The notes: generated by a model not told the origin, from the letters alone. A DNA stretch of 64,000 nucleotides from Longimicrobiaceae bacterium (GCA_030146875.1 JASLAX010000142.1:12449-76448); one strand, 5' to 3'. Counted from the first letter of the stretch, positions 19,230-28,124 are shown. Program-made: numbers and translations.

Positions 19230-20497
19230 GCGGTGGGCTCGGGAAGGGGCGCGGCCGGCTCGTGGGCGTGGTACGCCGCCACCCCGTCCCGTGTTTCATC
19301 GCCCACGGGAAGGAAGACGCGGAACTCGGCGCCGCCCTCCGGCCGGTTGAGCGCCCCCACGCGCCCGCCGTGCGCCAGCACCGTCTGCCGGACCAGGGCC
19401 AGGCCCAGTCCGGTCCCGCGGGCCTTGGTGCTGAAGTCCGGCTCCCAGACGCGCTCCAGGTTCTCCGGCGGGATCCCCGGCCCGTCGTCCAGCACGCGCA
19501 CCTCCACCCCCTGCGCCACGGCGCGCATCACCACCGTCACCGCGCCCGCGGGGCCCACGGCGTCGGCCGCGTTCAGCAGCAGGTTGGCGAAGGCGCGGGA
19601 GAGGGCGTCGTGGTGCCCGGCGATGCGGGGGAGGTCCACCGGCACGCGCAGGCGCGGCGCCACTCCCTCCGGCAGGTGGGTGCGCAGCAGGTACTCCAGC
19701 ATCTCGCGCAGGTCCACCTCGCTCCGCGGCCCCTCGGGAAGGCGGCCGAACTGCGCGAAGGCTCGGGCCAGCTCCTCCAGCCGCTCCGCCTCGGCCGCGA
19801 TCACCTCGCGCGCCTCCGCCTCCGCCGGGTCGCGCGCCTGGGAGCGCTCCAGCGTGCGCAGCGCGAAGCGCATGGGGGTGAGCGGGTTCTTGAGCTCGTG
19901 GGCCACCCGGCGCGCCATCGCCACCCAGGTGCGCGCCCGCTCCGCCTCCAGCTCCCGCGACCGCGCCGCGTCCAGCTCCGACACCATCGTCCGGAAGGCG
20001 TCGCGGAGCACCCCGAACTCCACCGCGCCCTTCCCGTCCCCCTCTCCCGCAGGCGGCAGCGGCTCCCCGCGCGCCACCAGCCCCGCCCACCCCACCAGCT
20101 CCCCGACGGGGCGGGAGAGGCCGCGCGCCATCCGCCGGGCGGCCCGCGCCGCCAGCCAGGCGAAGAGCAGCCCCAGGACGATGGCGAAGACCGGGAGGAG
20201 GATCATCGCCCGGCCGGTGAGCCACTCCCAGCGCCGCGCCTGCTGCACGGAGTCGGAGAGCTCGCGGCGGTGCGTCTCCGCGGCGCGGGCCAGCCCCGGG
20301 TCGCCCGACGCCTCCGCGCGCTTCAGCACCTCGCGGCCGCTGGCGGCCACGCGCTCCCAGGTGCGCACCGACTCGGTGAAGGTGACGGCCTGGGAGAGGA
20401 CGTACGTGCCCAGCCCCACCAGCGCCAGCGAGGGCAGCAGCGAGAAGAGGAGCAGCGTGACGCGCAGGCGGCGTTCGAAGGAGCGCCGGGAGGGCAT
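19226..20497 (-). CDS. Membrane sensor histidine kinase, NtrY-like
   Basis: 423 residues from an ATG at 20497 without a strong ribosome-binding site; the longer open frame upstream has no coding character. Two membrane helices (about 12-34 and 97-117) flank a 60-residue periplasmic loop that is largely helical. HAMP-like linker (about 120-145), then the H box with phosphorylated His200 in VAHELKNPLTPMRF, the N box FANLLLNAADAV, G1 VLDDGPGIPPENLERVWEP and G2 GTGLGLALVRQTV. HELKNPLTP is the H box of NtrY-type kinases. The signal is unknown. Partner of the response regulator that follows with a 4-nt overlap. Confidence 0.92.
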   Translation of the reverse strand: MPSRRSFERRLRVTLLLFSLLPSLALVGLGTYVLSQAVTFTESVRTWERVAASGREVLKRAEASGDPGLARAAETHRRELSDSVQQARRWEWLTGRAMILLPVFAIVLGLLFAWLAARAARRMARGLSRPVGELVGWAGLVARGEPLPPAGEGDGKGAVEFGVLRDAFRTMVSELDAARSRELEAERARTWVAMARRVAHELKNPLTPMRFALRTLERSQARDPAEAEAREVIAAEAERLEELARAFAQFGRLPEGPRSEVDLREMLEYLLRTHLPEGVAPRLRVPVDLPRIAGHHDALSRAFANLLLNAADAVGPAGAVTVVMRAVAQGVEVRVLDDGPGIPPENLERVWEPDFSTKARGTGLGLALVRQTVLAHGGRVGALNRPEGGAEFRVFLPVGDETRDGVAAYHAHEPAAPLPEPTA

Positions 20498-20728
20498 GCG
20501 GAGGGCCGGGGCGGGCGATGGGGTTGACGCGCGGTCCCGCCGGCGAGACCGTAGGGCTTTCCGCGGAGAAACGTACCCCCGCCGCGCCCGGCGCGGCAAG
20601 ACGAGAGGCCCCCGCCGATCGACCCCGACGCCGCCGCCGCCGAGTCCGCCCTCCGCGCCCGGTTCGCCACCCGCGAGGAGGCGTTCGCCCACGGCGCCTT
20701 CTCGGCGACCATCCTCCTTCCCGCGCAG

Positions 20729-21304
20729 GTGGAGGAGCTGATCGACGTGGAGGAGTTCGAGCGCGACGAGCGCATCCCGTACTGGGCCGACTTGTGGCCC
20801 TCGGCGCGCGCCCTCGCCCGGCACCTGCTGGACGCGCCGGCGCCCGCGGGACGCGTGCTGGAGCTGGGGTGCGGCGTGGCCCTGCCCTCCCTGGCCCTCC
20901 TCTCCCGCGGCGCGGACGTGGTCGCCACCGACTACTACCATGCCGCGCTGGGCTTCGCCCAGGCCAACGCCGCGCGCAACGGCCTCCCCGCCCTGCGGGC
21001 GGCCCCGCTGGACTGGCGCGACGAGCCCGCGCTCGGACGCTTCCCGCTCGTCGTCGCCGCCGACGTGCTGTACGAGCGCCGCAACGCGGAGGCATTGGCC
21101 GCGCTCCTCCCCCGCGTGGTGGAGGACGGCGGCGCCTTCCTGCTGGCGGACCCGGGGCGGACGTACCTGGCGGACTTCCGGGCGCGGATGCGGGCCGACG
21201 GGTGGCGCGAGGAGCCGCTGGAGGTGCGCTCGGAGCCCTCCCCCTCTCCTCACAGCGAGACGATGGGGAAGATCGGGATCGTGCGGTGGTGGCGGGCGGG
21301 GTAA
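20729..21304 (+). CDS. Class I SAM-dependent methyltransferase (METTL20/lysine methyltransferase-like)
   Basis: 191 residues from a GTG. It has the SAM-binding motif VLELGCGVALPSLALLSRG (about residues 43-61), the acidic ATDYYHAAL that holds the ribose hydroxyls, and the post-II motif LVVAADVLYERRNAEALAALL, a pattern shared with small-molecule and protein lysine methyltransferases of the METTL family. The frame continues upstream of the GTG to a stop at 20552 and reads naturally (FATREEAFAHGAFSATILLP just before the GTG), yet contains no ATG, GTG or TTG, so the true start is either this GTG with loss of a helix or a rare codon such as CTC or ATC. It is convergent with the next gene and divergent from the kinase. 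Confidence 0.75.
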   Translation: MEELIDVEEFERDERIPYWADLWPSARALARHLLDAPAPAGRVLELGCGVALPSLALLSRGADVVATDYYHAALGFAQANAARNGLPALRAAPLDWRDEPALGRFPLVVAADVLYERRNAEALAALLPRVVEDGGAFLLADPGRTYLADFRARMRADGWREEPLEVRSEPSPSPHSETMGKIGIVRWWRAG

Positions 21305-21365
21305 GAGGTGGGCGGGGGGGAGCTGGACACGGCGGCGGCCGGCGAGCTCCGCCCGAACCCGACCG

Positions 21366-21553
21366 ACGCCTGCGAACGAATTCGCGGCTTCGAAAAGCAC
21401 GAGGCCCGCCTGCGCGGGCTGGCGTGCGTCCGGCCGGACCGCACTTCCGTCCTCGAATCCGGGGTCCCGCGCATTGCCAGGAACCGCGGTGCCGCGGATG
21501 ATTCGTCCCGGAGGGACGATCGCCGTTCTTAGCCGGGGGCTTTACGCCCCCGG
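21366..21553 (-). repeat. Dispersed intergenic repeat, family A, inverted copy
   Basis: Occupies most of the gene-free stretch 21305-21625. Read on the minus strand it starts with a hairpin CCGGGGGC-GTAAA-GCCCCCGG, then GGCTAAGAACGGCGATCGTCC, and ends with a second block containing GCAGGCGGGCCTCGTGC, then GCCGCGAATTCGTTCGCAGG. Both blocks recur in the same order at 28234-28365 and, more diverged, at 62233-62505. Confidence 0.7.
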
Positions 21554-21625
21554 CAGGCGGACGCAGCGAGATCTCAACCGACCAACGCTGCCTCCTTCCC
21601 TCTCGGGAGAGCGCTCGAATCCGCC

Positions 21626-23086
21626 CTAGAAGCGGTACTCCACGCTCACCAGGGGGAGCTGCGTCTCCTCCGTCACCCGGTCGCGCGCGGCGAGGCCCAG
21701 CACGCCCTCGGGGGAGAGGCGGACGCGCAGGTTGCGGACGGCCATGGACTCGCCGTCGCGCTGGCGGGCGCTGGGGGCCAGGCCGGCGTACGTGGCCGCG
21801 TAGCCCAGCGCCGCGCCGCCCACCGTGAGCGCGGCGGTGACCTTCGCGTCGTCGCTCAGGATGCCGACGCCCAGGCCCAGGATGCCGCCGGCGCCCGTGC
21901 CCAGGCGGTTGAGCGCGGCCTGGCTCACGCTGAACTCGGTGTCGCGCACCAGCCGGTCTCCCACCACCAGCCCCGTCGCGGCGCCCACCATCCCGGCGGC
22001 CACCAGCGGCCGGTCCTCCAGCCCGACGATCCACCCCGCCGTGGCCCCGCTCGCCGCGCCGAGCACGCCCGCCGTGTAGATCATGTCGGCGTCGCCCCAC
22101 GTGTAGTCGCGGCGCGCGGCCAGCTCGTGGCCCGCCACGATCCCCGCCGCCGCGCCGCCCAGCGCCATCAGGGACACGCGCCGCTCCACCTCGTCGTCGC
22201 GGCCCACCAGGTACGCGGCGGCCAGCCCCCCGGCCAGCCCGAAGTCGCCGCCCATCCCGATGGCGTTGGCGGTGCCCGCCGTCATCCGCTCGCCGCGGGC
22301 CCAGTAGTACCCGCCGACGCCTTCGATCAGGCTGCCCGCCAGCGCCGCCGCCAGCCGCGCCCGCTCCCGGTCGTTCCCGTTCCCGTCGTCGTCGATCACC
22401 TCGCCCTGCTCGGGGAACGTCGTCACCCGGTCCTCGGGGCTGCCCGCGACGGCGTGGTAGAGCAGGTAGCCGTGCGCCACCCCTCGGGAAGCGCCGTACC
22501 GGCTCAGGTTGGCCATCCCGTACGAGACCGTCTTCCGCTCCGTCAGCACGTAGGGGATCGCGAACGACGCCCCGGCGGTGAGCAGGTAGAACGACGCCGC
22601 CTGGCTCTCCTCGCCGTCGTCGTCCAGCCCCAGCACCAGGGGAACCGAGACGCCGTAGAAGGTGAAGCCCAGGAACGTGGTCTGGGCCAGGAGCAGGTAG
22701 CGCCCCTCCTGGTTGAGGCCGGCGGAGGGCTCCACCTCGCGCGCCCGCGCCGAGACGCGGGCGCGCAGGTCGGCCACCTGCTCCAGGGTCAGCGGCACGC
22801 GCCAGCGGGCGGTGCGGCCGTCCCGCGTTCCCGTGACCTCCAGCACGTACCCGTCGGGGCCGCGGAACAGGCGGGCCTCGCGCATCCCCGGGTACTCGTT
22901 CACCAGCACCCCCAGCCGCGCGGCCAGGCGCGCGTCCAGCACCTCGATCCGCCCCGCGGAGTCGATGGGCACCTGCACCTCCTGCGCGCGCGCCGCGCCC
23001 GGGAGCAGGCAGAGCGCCAGGAGCGCCGCGGCGGCGACGAGCAGCCGGCGGAGGGGCGGGACGGCGGACGGCACGGGTCGGGTCAT
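21626..23086 (-). CDS. Secreted/membrane protein with Gly-rich hydrophobic repeats, unknown function
   Basis: 486 residues from the ATG at 23086. A signal peptide (LLVAAAALLALCLLPGAARAQ) is followed by a 100-residue soluble part that includes PLTLEQVADLRARVSARA. Then come many short hydrophobic, Gly/Ala-rich stretches: LLLAQTTFLGFTFYGVSVPLVLG, GDFGLAGGLAAAYLVG, MALGGAAAGIVAG, GVLGAASGATAGWIVG, GMVGAATGLVVGD. These resemble glycine-zipper segments. The C-terminus QLPLVSVEYRF ends in Phe, so outer-membrane insertion is possible. No named family recognised. A longer upstream start exists but adds only low-complexity residues. Confidence 0.75.
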   Translation of the reverse strand: MTRPVPSAVPPLRRLLVAAAALLALCLLPGAARAQEVQVPIDSAGRIEVLDARLAARLGVLVNEYPGMREARLFRGPDGYVLEVTGTRDGRTARWRVPLTLEQVADLRARVSARAREVEPSAGLNQEGRYLLLAQTTFLGFTFYGVSVPLVLGLDDDGEESQAASFYLLTAGASFAIPYVLTERKTVSYGMANLSRYGASRGVAHGYLLYHAVAGSPEDRVTTFPEQGEVIDDDGNGNDRERARLAAALAGSLIEGVGGYYWARGERMTAGTANAIGMGGDFGLAGGLAAAYLVGRDDEVERRVSLMALGGAAAGIVAGHELAARRDYTWGDADMIYTAGVLGAASGATAGWIVGLEDRPLVAAGMVGAATGLVVGDRLVRDTEFSVSQAALNRLGTGAGGILGLGVGILSDDAKVTAALTVGGAALGYAATYAGLAPSARQRDGESMAVRNLRVRLSPEGVLGLAARDRVTEETQLPLVSVEYRF

Positions 23087-23212
23087 GTTCTGCGGACGAG
23101 GGTGAGCGGGGAACGCCGCCAGGGCGGGCGTGGATGGAAGGCGCGAACCCCGGCTCCCCCGCGCCGGACGAGAGGACGCGCGGGGAGGCGGGATTCGCAC
23201 GGGCAGGGCGGC

Positions 23213-23755
23213 TCAGTAGCCCAGGTACCCCACGTCGGGTTCGCGGGCGAACGCCTGGAACGCCTCTTCGGGGTCCGGGTGCTCCTCCAGCAGCCGGCGC
23301 AGGCGCCGGAACGAGAAGCGCAGCATCCGCTCGCGCAGGAGCTGGTCGGGCGGCACGGCCGGCTGCAGCCACTCCGGGCGGTACTTGTCGGTGGTGGGCT
23401 GCGACGGGGCGTTCACCACGCCGTCCGCCGGGGGCGCCACGCCCAGCCCCGACCGCACCAGCTCGTACGCCAGCACCGGGTCCAGCCCCTCGTCCATGGC
23501 CACGTCGTAGAGCATCTCCGCCAGCTCGGCCGAGATCCCCTCGTGCATGGCCTCGTCCAGCACCTCCACCCGCCGGCGGGCGCCCTCGTCGGGGTCCACG
23601 GCGGCCTCGGCCAGCAGCCCCGAGGCGCTGCCGAAGTACGTGTCCTCGGCGCGGCGGCGGCGGCGGCGCTCGCGATATCCGGCCAGCGCGCGGCGCGCGC
23701 TCTCCTCCCGCTCGTCGACGGCGTCCGGCGCCTCCCCAGGGTCCTGTTCTTCCAC
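23213..23755 (-). CDS. Hypothetical cytosolic protein
   Basis: 180 residues from a GTG at 23755, chosen because GGGAGGGA precedes it by a good distance; the frame stays open to a TTG at 23818 with no ribosome-binding site. No signal or membrane helix. The N-terminal third is highly charged (RRALAGYRERRRRRRAED). A helical middle with VLDEAMHEGISAELAEMLYDVAMDEG and PVLAYELVRSGLGV follows. The C-terminus has LLRERMLRFSFRRLRRLLEEHPDPEEAFQ and ends DVGYLGY. I recognise no family. It is divergent from the large metalloprotease-barrel gene. Confidence 0.6.
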   Translation of the reverse strand: MEEQDPGEAPDAVDEREESARRALAGYRERRRRRRAEDTYFGSASGLLAEAAVDPDEGARRRVEVLDEAMHEGISAELAEMLYDVAMDEGLDPVLAYELVRSGLGVAPPADGVVNAPSQPTTDKYRPEWLQPAVPPDQLLRERMLRFSFRRLRRLLEEHPDPEEAFQAFAREPDVGYLGY

Positions 23756-23958
23756 GGCGTCCCTCCCGGTCCGGTTGGCGGGGCGGGTCGTCCGCCCCGG
23801 ACCCCGCTCGCCGCGCAAGGGGCGGACCAGCGCCCGCGGCAGGCACCCCCGCGGGGCCCCGAGGGGAGAACTTCGGGGGGCCCGGTCCTTGCGTTTCCGG
23901 CGTACGGCTCCGGCCGCCCCCCGGGTGCGGCCGCGGGGTAGGGGTGCCGGCGTGCGCA

Positions 23959-23984
23959 GGGTGTCTGTTGGAACAGACGCACCC
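23959..23984 (+). other. Imperfect hairpin in the 424-bp divergent intergenic region 23756-24179
   Basis: GGGTGTCTGTT pairs with AACAGACGCACCC with a two-base bulge. It lies about 195 bp upstream of the ATG at 24180 and could be part of its leader or an operator. The rest of the interval is GC-rich and shows no gene. Confidence 0.35.
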
Positions 23985-24179
23985 TCGCTCGCCCGTCACA
24001 ACCCGCCCGCTCCGCGCGTTACAGGTGGAACGCCCGCGCAGGCCGCGGGCGCACGGAGCTCCCAGGCCGGCGGGTCCGGTTACGACAAGGGCCGCCCCGG
24101 CGAGGCTGCCGCGGCGGAGGGAAACGGGGCGCGGAGAGATCCGCGAAGGCTGCAACCACGGTCGGGTACAGGAGCTCCA

Positions 24180-27100
24180 ATGTCCGCTTCACTCCGCAGG
24201 TCCGCACGGCTGGCCGCGCTGGCGCTGCTCGCGCTGGCCGCGATCCCCGATCCCGCCGCCGGGCAGTACTTCGGACAGAACAAGGTGCAGTACCGCACCT
24301 TCGACTTCCGCGTGCTGAAGACGACCCACTTCGACATCTACTTCTATCCCGAGGAGGAGGCGGCCACGCGCGACGCCGCCCGCCTGGCGGAGCGGTGGTA
24401 CGCCCGGTACTCGCGGCTCTTCGACCACGAGTTCACGGCGCGCCAGCCGCTGATCCTGTACGCCTCGCACCCCCACTTCCAGCAGACCGCCGCGCTGGGC
24501 GGCGACATCAGCGACGGGACGGGAGGCGTGACGGAGGCCTTCAAGCAGCGCGTGATCCTGCCCTTCGCGGGGCCGTACCGCGAGACGGACCACGTGCTGG
24601 GGCACGAGCTGGTGCACGCGTTCCAGTACGACATCACCGGCGTGGGCCGCGCGGGCGGCGGGCTGGAGTCGGCGCTGCAGCGCTCGGCCACCCCGCTCTG
24701 GTTCAGCGAGGGGATGGCGGAGTACCTCTCCCTGGGCCCGGTGGACCCGCACACGGCCATGTGGCTGCGCGACGCGGCCCTCTCGGGCCGGGTGCCCACC
24801 ATCGAGCAGATCACGCGCGACCAGAGCTACTTCCCGTACCGCTGGGGCCAGGCGCTCTGGGCGTACGTCGGCGGGCGGTGGGGCGACGCGACGATCGGGC
24901 AGATCCTGAAGCAGGTGGGCCAGGGCGTGCCGTATCCCGAGGCCTTCCAGCGGATCCTGAACACCTCGCTGGAGGAGATCTCGGACGACTGGCAGACCTC
25001 CATCCGCCGCACCTACCTGCCGCTGCTCACCGAGCGCCGCGAGGCGCGCGAGCAGGCCCGGCCGCTCATCACCGAGAAGCGGCGCGGCGGGCAGATCAAC
25101 CTGGCGCCGTCGGTGTCTCCGGACGGGCGCTACGTGGCGTTCCTCAGCGAGCTGAACTTCCTTGACGTGGAGCTGTTCCTGGCCGACGCCGAGACCGGCC
25201 GCGTGATCCGGCGCCTGGTGCGCGGCACGGCGTTCGACCCGCACTTCGCCTCGCTCCGCTACATCAACTCGGCCGGGGCGTTCTCGCACGACTCCAAGCG
25301 CTTCGCGTTCTCGGCGCTGAGCAAGGCGCAGGACCGGGTGGTGGTGCTTGACGTGGACCGCGCGCGCATCCTGCGCGAGTACTCGGTGGACGGGGTGGGC
25401 GAGATCAGCAACCCCACCTGGTCGCCCGACGGCCGCTCCATCGTCTTCTCGGGGATCTCGGGCGGGATCTCGGACCTGTGGATGCTGGACACCGAGACGG
25501 GCGCCGCGCGCAAGCTGACGGACGACCGCTACGCCGACGTGCAGCCGGCCTTCTCGCCGGACGGGCGCACGGTGGCGTTCGTGACCGACCGCGGGCCGGA
25601 CACCAACCTGGACTCGCTGGTCTTCGGCACGTACAAGCTGGCGCTGATGGACGTGGCCACGGGCCAGATCCGGATGCCGCCGGTCAGCTCCGGGCCGCGC
25701 ACGGTGAACCCGTCGTGGGGCCGCGGGGGAACGTCGCTCTTCTTCCTCTCCGACCGCACCGGCATCCCCAACATCTACCGGATGGACGTGGCCACCAACG
25801 CGGTGACGCAGGTGACCAACCTGTTCACCGGGGTGAGCGGCATCACGCACCTGAGCCCCGCCATCTCGTCGGCGTCGGCGGCGGACCGGCTGGTGTTCAA
25901 CGCCTACGAGCGCGGCGGCTACAACATCTACTCCATCAGCAACCCCACGGAGCTGGCGGGAACGCCGGTGCCCGGGGGCCAGCAGCAGTGGGCCGACGGC
26001 TCGCCGCAGTCGGCGCCGCTGGCGGCGGTGCTGCCGCCCGCCCCGCGCCCGGCGGAGCCGGCGTTCAACCGCGTGGCGGCGCTGCTGCGGAACGCCTCGT
26101 TCGGCCTCCCCCCGGTGGGAGCGGACTCGGCGTGGCGGGTGGTGCCGTACCGCCCGCGGCTCTCGCTGGACTACCTGGGCCAGCCGCAGGTGGGCGTGCA
26201 GACGGGCGGAGGGATGTACGGGCAGGGCGGGGTGTACGGCGGGATCGGCGGCATCTTCTCGGACGTGCTGGGCTACCACACCGTCTACGGGACCATCCAG
26301 GCGCAGGGGCAGCTCGACGAGATCGGGTTCAGCACCATCTACCTGAACCAGCGGCAGCGCTGGAACTACGGCGTGTCGGCGCAGCGGCTGCCGTACATCG
26401 CCGGGGCGGGGCAGCGGCAGGTGTTCGACGAGGAGGAGGACGTCCTTCGCGACCAGCTCCTCATCTTCCGCTACTTCGACACGCGGCTGGGCGGCGTGGC
26501 GCAGTACCCCTTCTCGCAGGTGCAGCGCGCGGAGTTCGCGGCCGGGTTCCGCCGGATCTCGCAGGACGTGCAGATCCGCGAGTACATCTACGAGCCGGTG
26601 CGGCAGAACGGCGCGATCGTGGGGTACGTGCCGGTCGACTACCGCGAGTCGAAGGAGGACGCCCCGGCGTTCAACCTGTGGGAGGCCTCGGCGGCGCTGG
26701 TCTACGACAACGCGCTGACGGGCTTCACCTCGCCCTTCGCGGGCCAGCGCTACCACTTCGAGGTCGCGCCCACCATGGGCACGGGGCAGTTCATCGAGGC
26801 CATCGCCGACTACCGCCGCTACCTGTTCGTGCGGCCCATGACGCTGGCGCTGCGCGGGATGCACTTCGGGCGGTACGGGCGCGACGAGCGGCTCTTCGGC
26901 GAGCAGTTCCTGGGGTACCCGTTCTTCATGCGCGGCTACGCCTACTCGGACGTGCGCGACCGCTGCAGCGACGAGGCGCAGGCGATGCCGTCCGGCGGCA
27001 CCGAGTGCCGCGTGTTCGGGCAGCTCTTCGGGAGCAAGGTGGCGGTGGCGAACGCGGAGCTGCGGGTGCCGCTGCTCTCCAGCCTGATCGGGGTGTACGG

Positions 27101-27371
27101 CCTGTCGCCGCTGGAGGGGATCGCCTTCTTCGACGCGGGCGTGGCCTGGGGCGAGTTCGACGACCCCAACACCGGCGACGTGAACGACTCGCGCCCGGTG
27201 CTGCGCCGCGGCTTCCAGAACAACCTGACCGAGCGGGGGATCCTGACCTCCGCCGGGGCGGGCGCGCGGCTGAACGTCTTCAACTACGTGATCGTGGAGG
27301 CCGTCTACGTGAACGCCATGGAGCGCGACCGCGGATGGCACTGGCAGTTCTCCTTCCAGCCGGGCTTCTGA
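24180..27371 (+). CDS. Fusion of gluzincin metalloprotease domain, TolB-like beta-propeller and BamA-type barrel
   Basis: 1063 residues from the ATG at 24180, with signal peptide LAALALLALAAIPDPAAGQ. Residues about 30-290 are a peptidase MA-like domain: zinc motif HVLGHELVHAF (His142, Glu143, His146) with the third ligand Glu177 in WFSEGMAEYLS. Residues about 300-620 are propeller blades with WD40-like/TolB repeats (APSVSPDGRYVAFLSEL, TWSPDGRSIVFSG, QPAFSPDGRTVAFVTDRG, SWGRGGTSLFFLSDRTG). From about 680 it is an outer-membrane barrel (GGMYGQGGVYGGIGGIFSD, FAGQRYHFEVAPTMGTG, FFMRGYAYSDV, IAFFDAGVAWGEF) ending in Phe. All catalytic residues are present, so an active surface or periplasmic protease tethered to its own barrel is expected. 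Confidence 0.92.
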   Translation: MSASLRRSARLAALALLALAAIPDPAAGQYFGQNKVQYRTFDFRVLKTTHFDIYFYPEEEAATRDAARLAERWYARYSRLFDHEFTARQPLILYASHPHFQQTAALGGDISDGTGGVTEAFKQRVILPFAGPYRETDHVLGHELVHAFQYDITGVGRAGGGLESALQRSATPLWFSEGMAEYLSLGPVDPHTAMWLRDAALSGRVPTIEQITRDQSYFPYRWGQALWAYVGGRWGDATIGQILKQVGQGVPYPEAFQRILNTSLEEISDDWQTSIRRTYLPLLTERREAREQARPLITEKRRGGQINLAPSVSPDGRYVAFLSELNFLDVELFLADAETGRVIRRLVRGTAFDPHFASLRYINSAGAFSHDSKRFAFSALSKAQDRVVVLDVDRARILREYSVDGVGEISNPTWSPDGRSIVFSGISGGISDLWMLDTETGAARKLTDDRYADVQPAFSPDGRTVAFVTDRGPDTNLDSLVFGTYKLALMDVATGQIRMPPVSSGPRTVNPSWGRGGTSLFFLSDRTGIPNIYRMDVATNAVTQVTNLFTGVSGITHLSPAISSASAADRLVFNAYERGGYNIYSISNPTELAGTPVPGGQQQWADGSPQSAPLAAVLPPAPRPAEPAFNRVAALLRNASFGLPPVGADSAWRVVPYRPRLSLDYLGQPQVGVQTGGGMYGQGGVYGGIGGIFSDVLGYHTVYGTIQAQGQLDEIGFSTIYLNQRQRWNYGVSAQRLPYIAGAGQRQVFDEEEDVLRDQLLIFRYFDTRLGGVAQYPFSQVQRAEFAAGFRRISQDVQIREYIYEPVRQNGAIVGYVPVDYRESKEDAPAFNLWEASAALVYDNALTGFTSPFAGQRYHFEVAPTMGTGQFIEAIADYRRYLFVRPMTLALRGMHFGRYGRDERLFGEQFLGYPFFMRGYAYSDVRDRCSDEAQAMPSGGTECRVFGQLFGSKVAVANAELRVPLLSSLIGVYGLSPLEGIAFFDAGVAWGEFDDPNTGDVNDSRPVLRRGFQNNLTERGILTSAGAGARLNVFNYVIVEAVYVNAMERDRGWHWQFSFQPGF

Positions 27372-27398
27372 GCCATCTCCCCGGCCTGGAGGGTGGCC

Positions 27399-27434
27399 GG
27401 CAAGGCCGGGGCGGCGCCGCCGCCCCGGCCTTGC
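27399..27434 (+). terminator. Strong hairpin terminator after the protease-barrel gene
   Basis: GGCAAGGCCGGGGCGGCG pairs with its near-perfect complement, giving a stem of about 17 bp. It begins 28 bp past the stop at 27371. Confidence 0.75.
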
Positions 27435-27458
27435 CGCTTCCGGGACCCTCGCTATCTT
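27431..27458 (+). promoter_or_regulatory. Promoter of the TetR gene, leaderless configuration
   Basis: TTGCCG (27431-27436), 16 bp, TATCTT (27453-27458). Only 7 nt separate the -10 box from the ATG at 27466, so transcription should start at the ATG. The -35 box overlaps the foot of the preceding terminator. Confidence 0.5.
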
Positions 27459-27465
27459 CCGCCGC

Positions 27466-28068
27466 ATGACCGAGCCCGCACCCCCCACCGGACGCGAGAG
27501 CCGCCGCCGCGAGATCCTGGACTCGGCGGTGCGGGTGTTCGCGGAGAACGGCTTCTTCGCCGCGCGCATCCGCGACATCGCGGCCGGGGCCGGGGTGGCC
27601 GAGGGCACGATCTACCTGTACTTCGACGGCAAGGACGACCTGCTCCTCACGGCGTTCCGGGAGAAGGTCAACGAGTTCTGCACCGCCGTGCGCGACGTGC
27701 TGCCCAGCGACGTGCCGTTCCACGAGCGCCTGGCCCGCTTCGTCCGCCTGCAGTTCGAGAGCATCGAGGCCGACCCGCCCCTGGCTACCGTGCTGCTGCT
27801 GGAGTCGCGGCAGTCGAGCAAGTTCTACGGCGGCGCCGTGCGCGACGTGCTGAAGCTCTACGCCAACGCCGTGGACGAGCTGCTGGCCAGCGGCCAGGCA
27901 GAGGGCGCGGTGCGGGCGGGGGCGGACCTCTCCGTGTCGCGGCGGGTGCTGATCGGGGCGCTGGAGGAGATCGAGCTGGAGTGGCTGCTCGGGGATCGGT
28001 CGCGGCCGCTGGTGCCCATGGCGGAGCGGGTGGCGGACGCGCTGTACCGGGGGCTGGGGCCGGGCTGA
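27466..28068 (+). CDS. TetR/AcrR-family transcriptional regulator
   Basis: 200 residues. The N-terminal helix-turn-helix is typical: RREILDSAVRVFAENGFFAARIRDIAAGAGVAEGTIYLYF (residues about 14-53), then FDGKDDLLLTAF. The C-terminal ligand and dimer domain has RLARFVRLQFESIEADPPLATVLLLESRQSSKFY and resembles the FadR/YsiA-like TetR group that responds to acyl-CoAs. That ligand assignment is inference from the pattern. It is monocistronic and its own promoter places the start codon at the transcript end. Adjacent genes give no clear target. Confidence 0.9.
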   Translation: MTEPAPPTGRESRRREILDSAVRVFAENGFFAARIRDIAAGAGVAEGTIYLYFDGKDDLLLTAFREKVNEFCTAVRDVLPSDVPFHERLARFVRLQFESIEADPPLATVLLLESRQSSKFYGGAVRDVLKLYANAVDELLASGQAEGAVRAGADLSVSRRVLIGALEEIELEWLLGDRSRPLVPMAERVADALYRGLGPG

Positions 28069-28124
28069 GGCCGGGCTCCGCCGTCCGCCGGCGCACCGGC
28101 AGGCGGGAGCAGGCGACCCCTCAC

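Noticed and set aside
23959..23984. Hairpin as a terminator of a gene upstream of 24180
   Set aside because: Both flanking genes are divergent and start on either side, so no transcript ends there; it is listed only as a structural element.
19296..24155. 1619-codon minus-strand open frame spanning several genes
   Set aside because: It runs through the kinase, methyltransferase and repeat regions in a frame without motifs, and is Gly/Arg/Pro-rich throughout.
24189..27608. 1139-codon minus-strand open frame opposite the protease-barrel gene
   Set aside because: Same artefact; the plus-strand protein has a signal peptide, zinc motif, propeller repeats and barrel signature.
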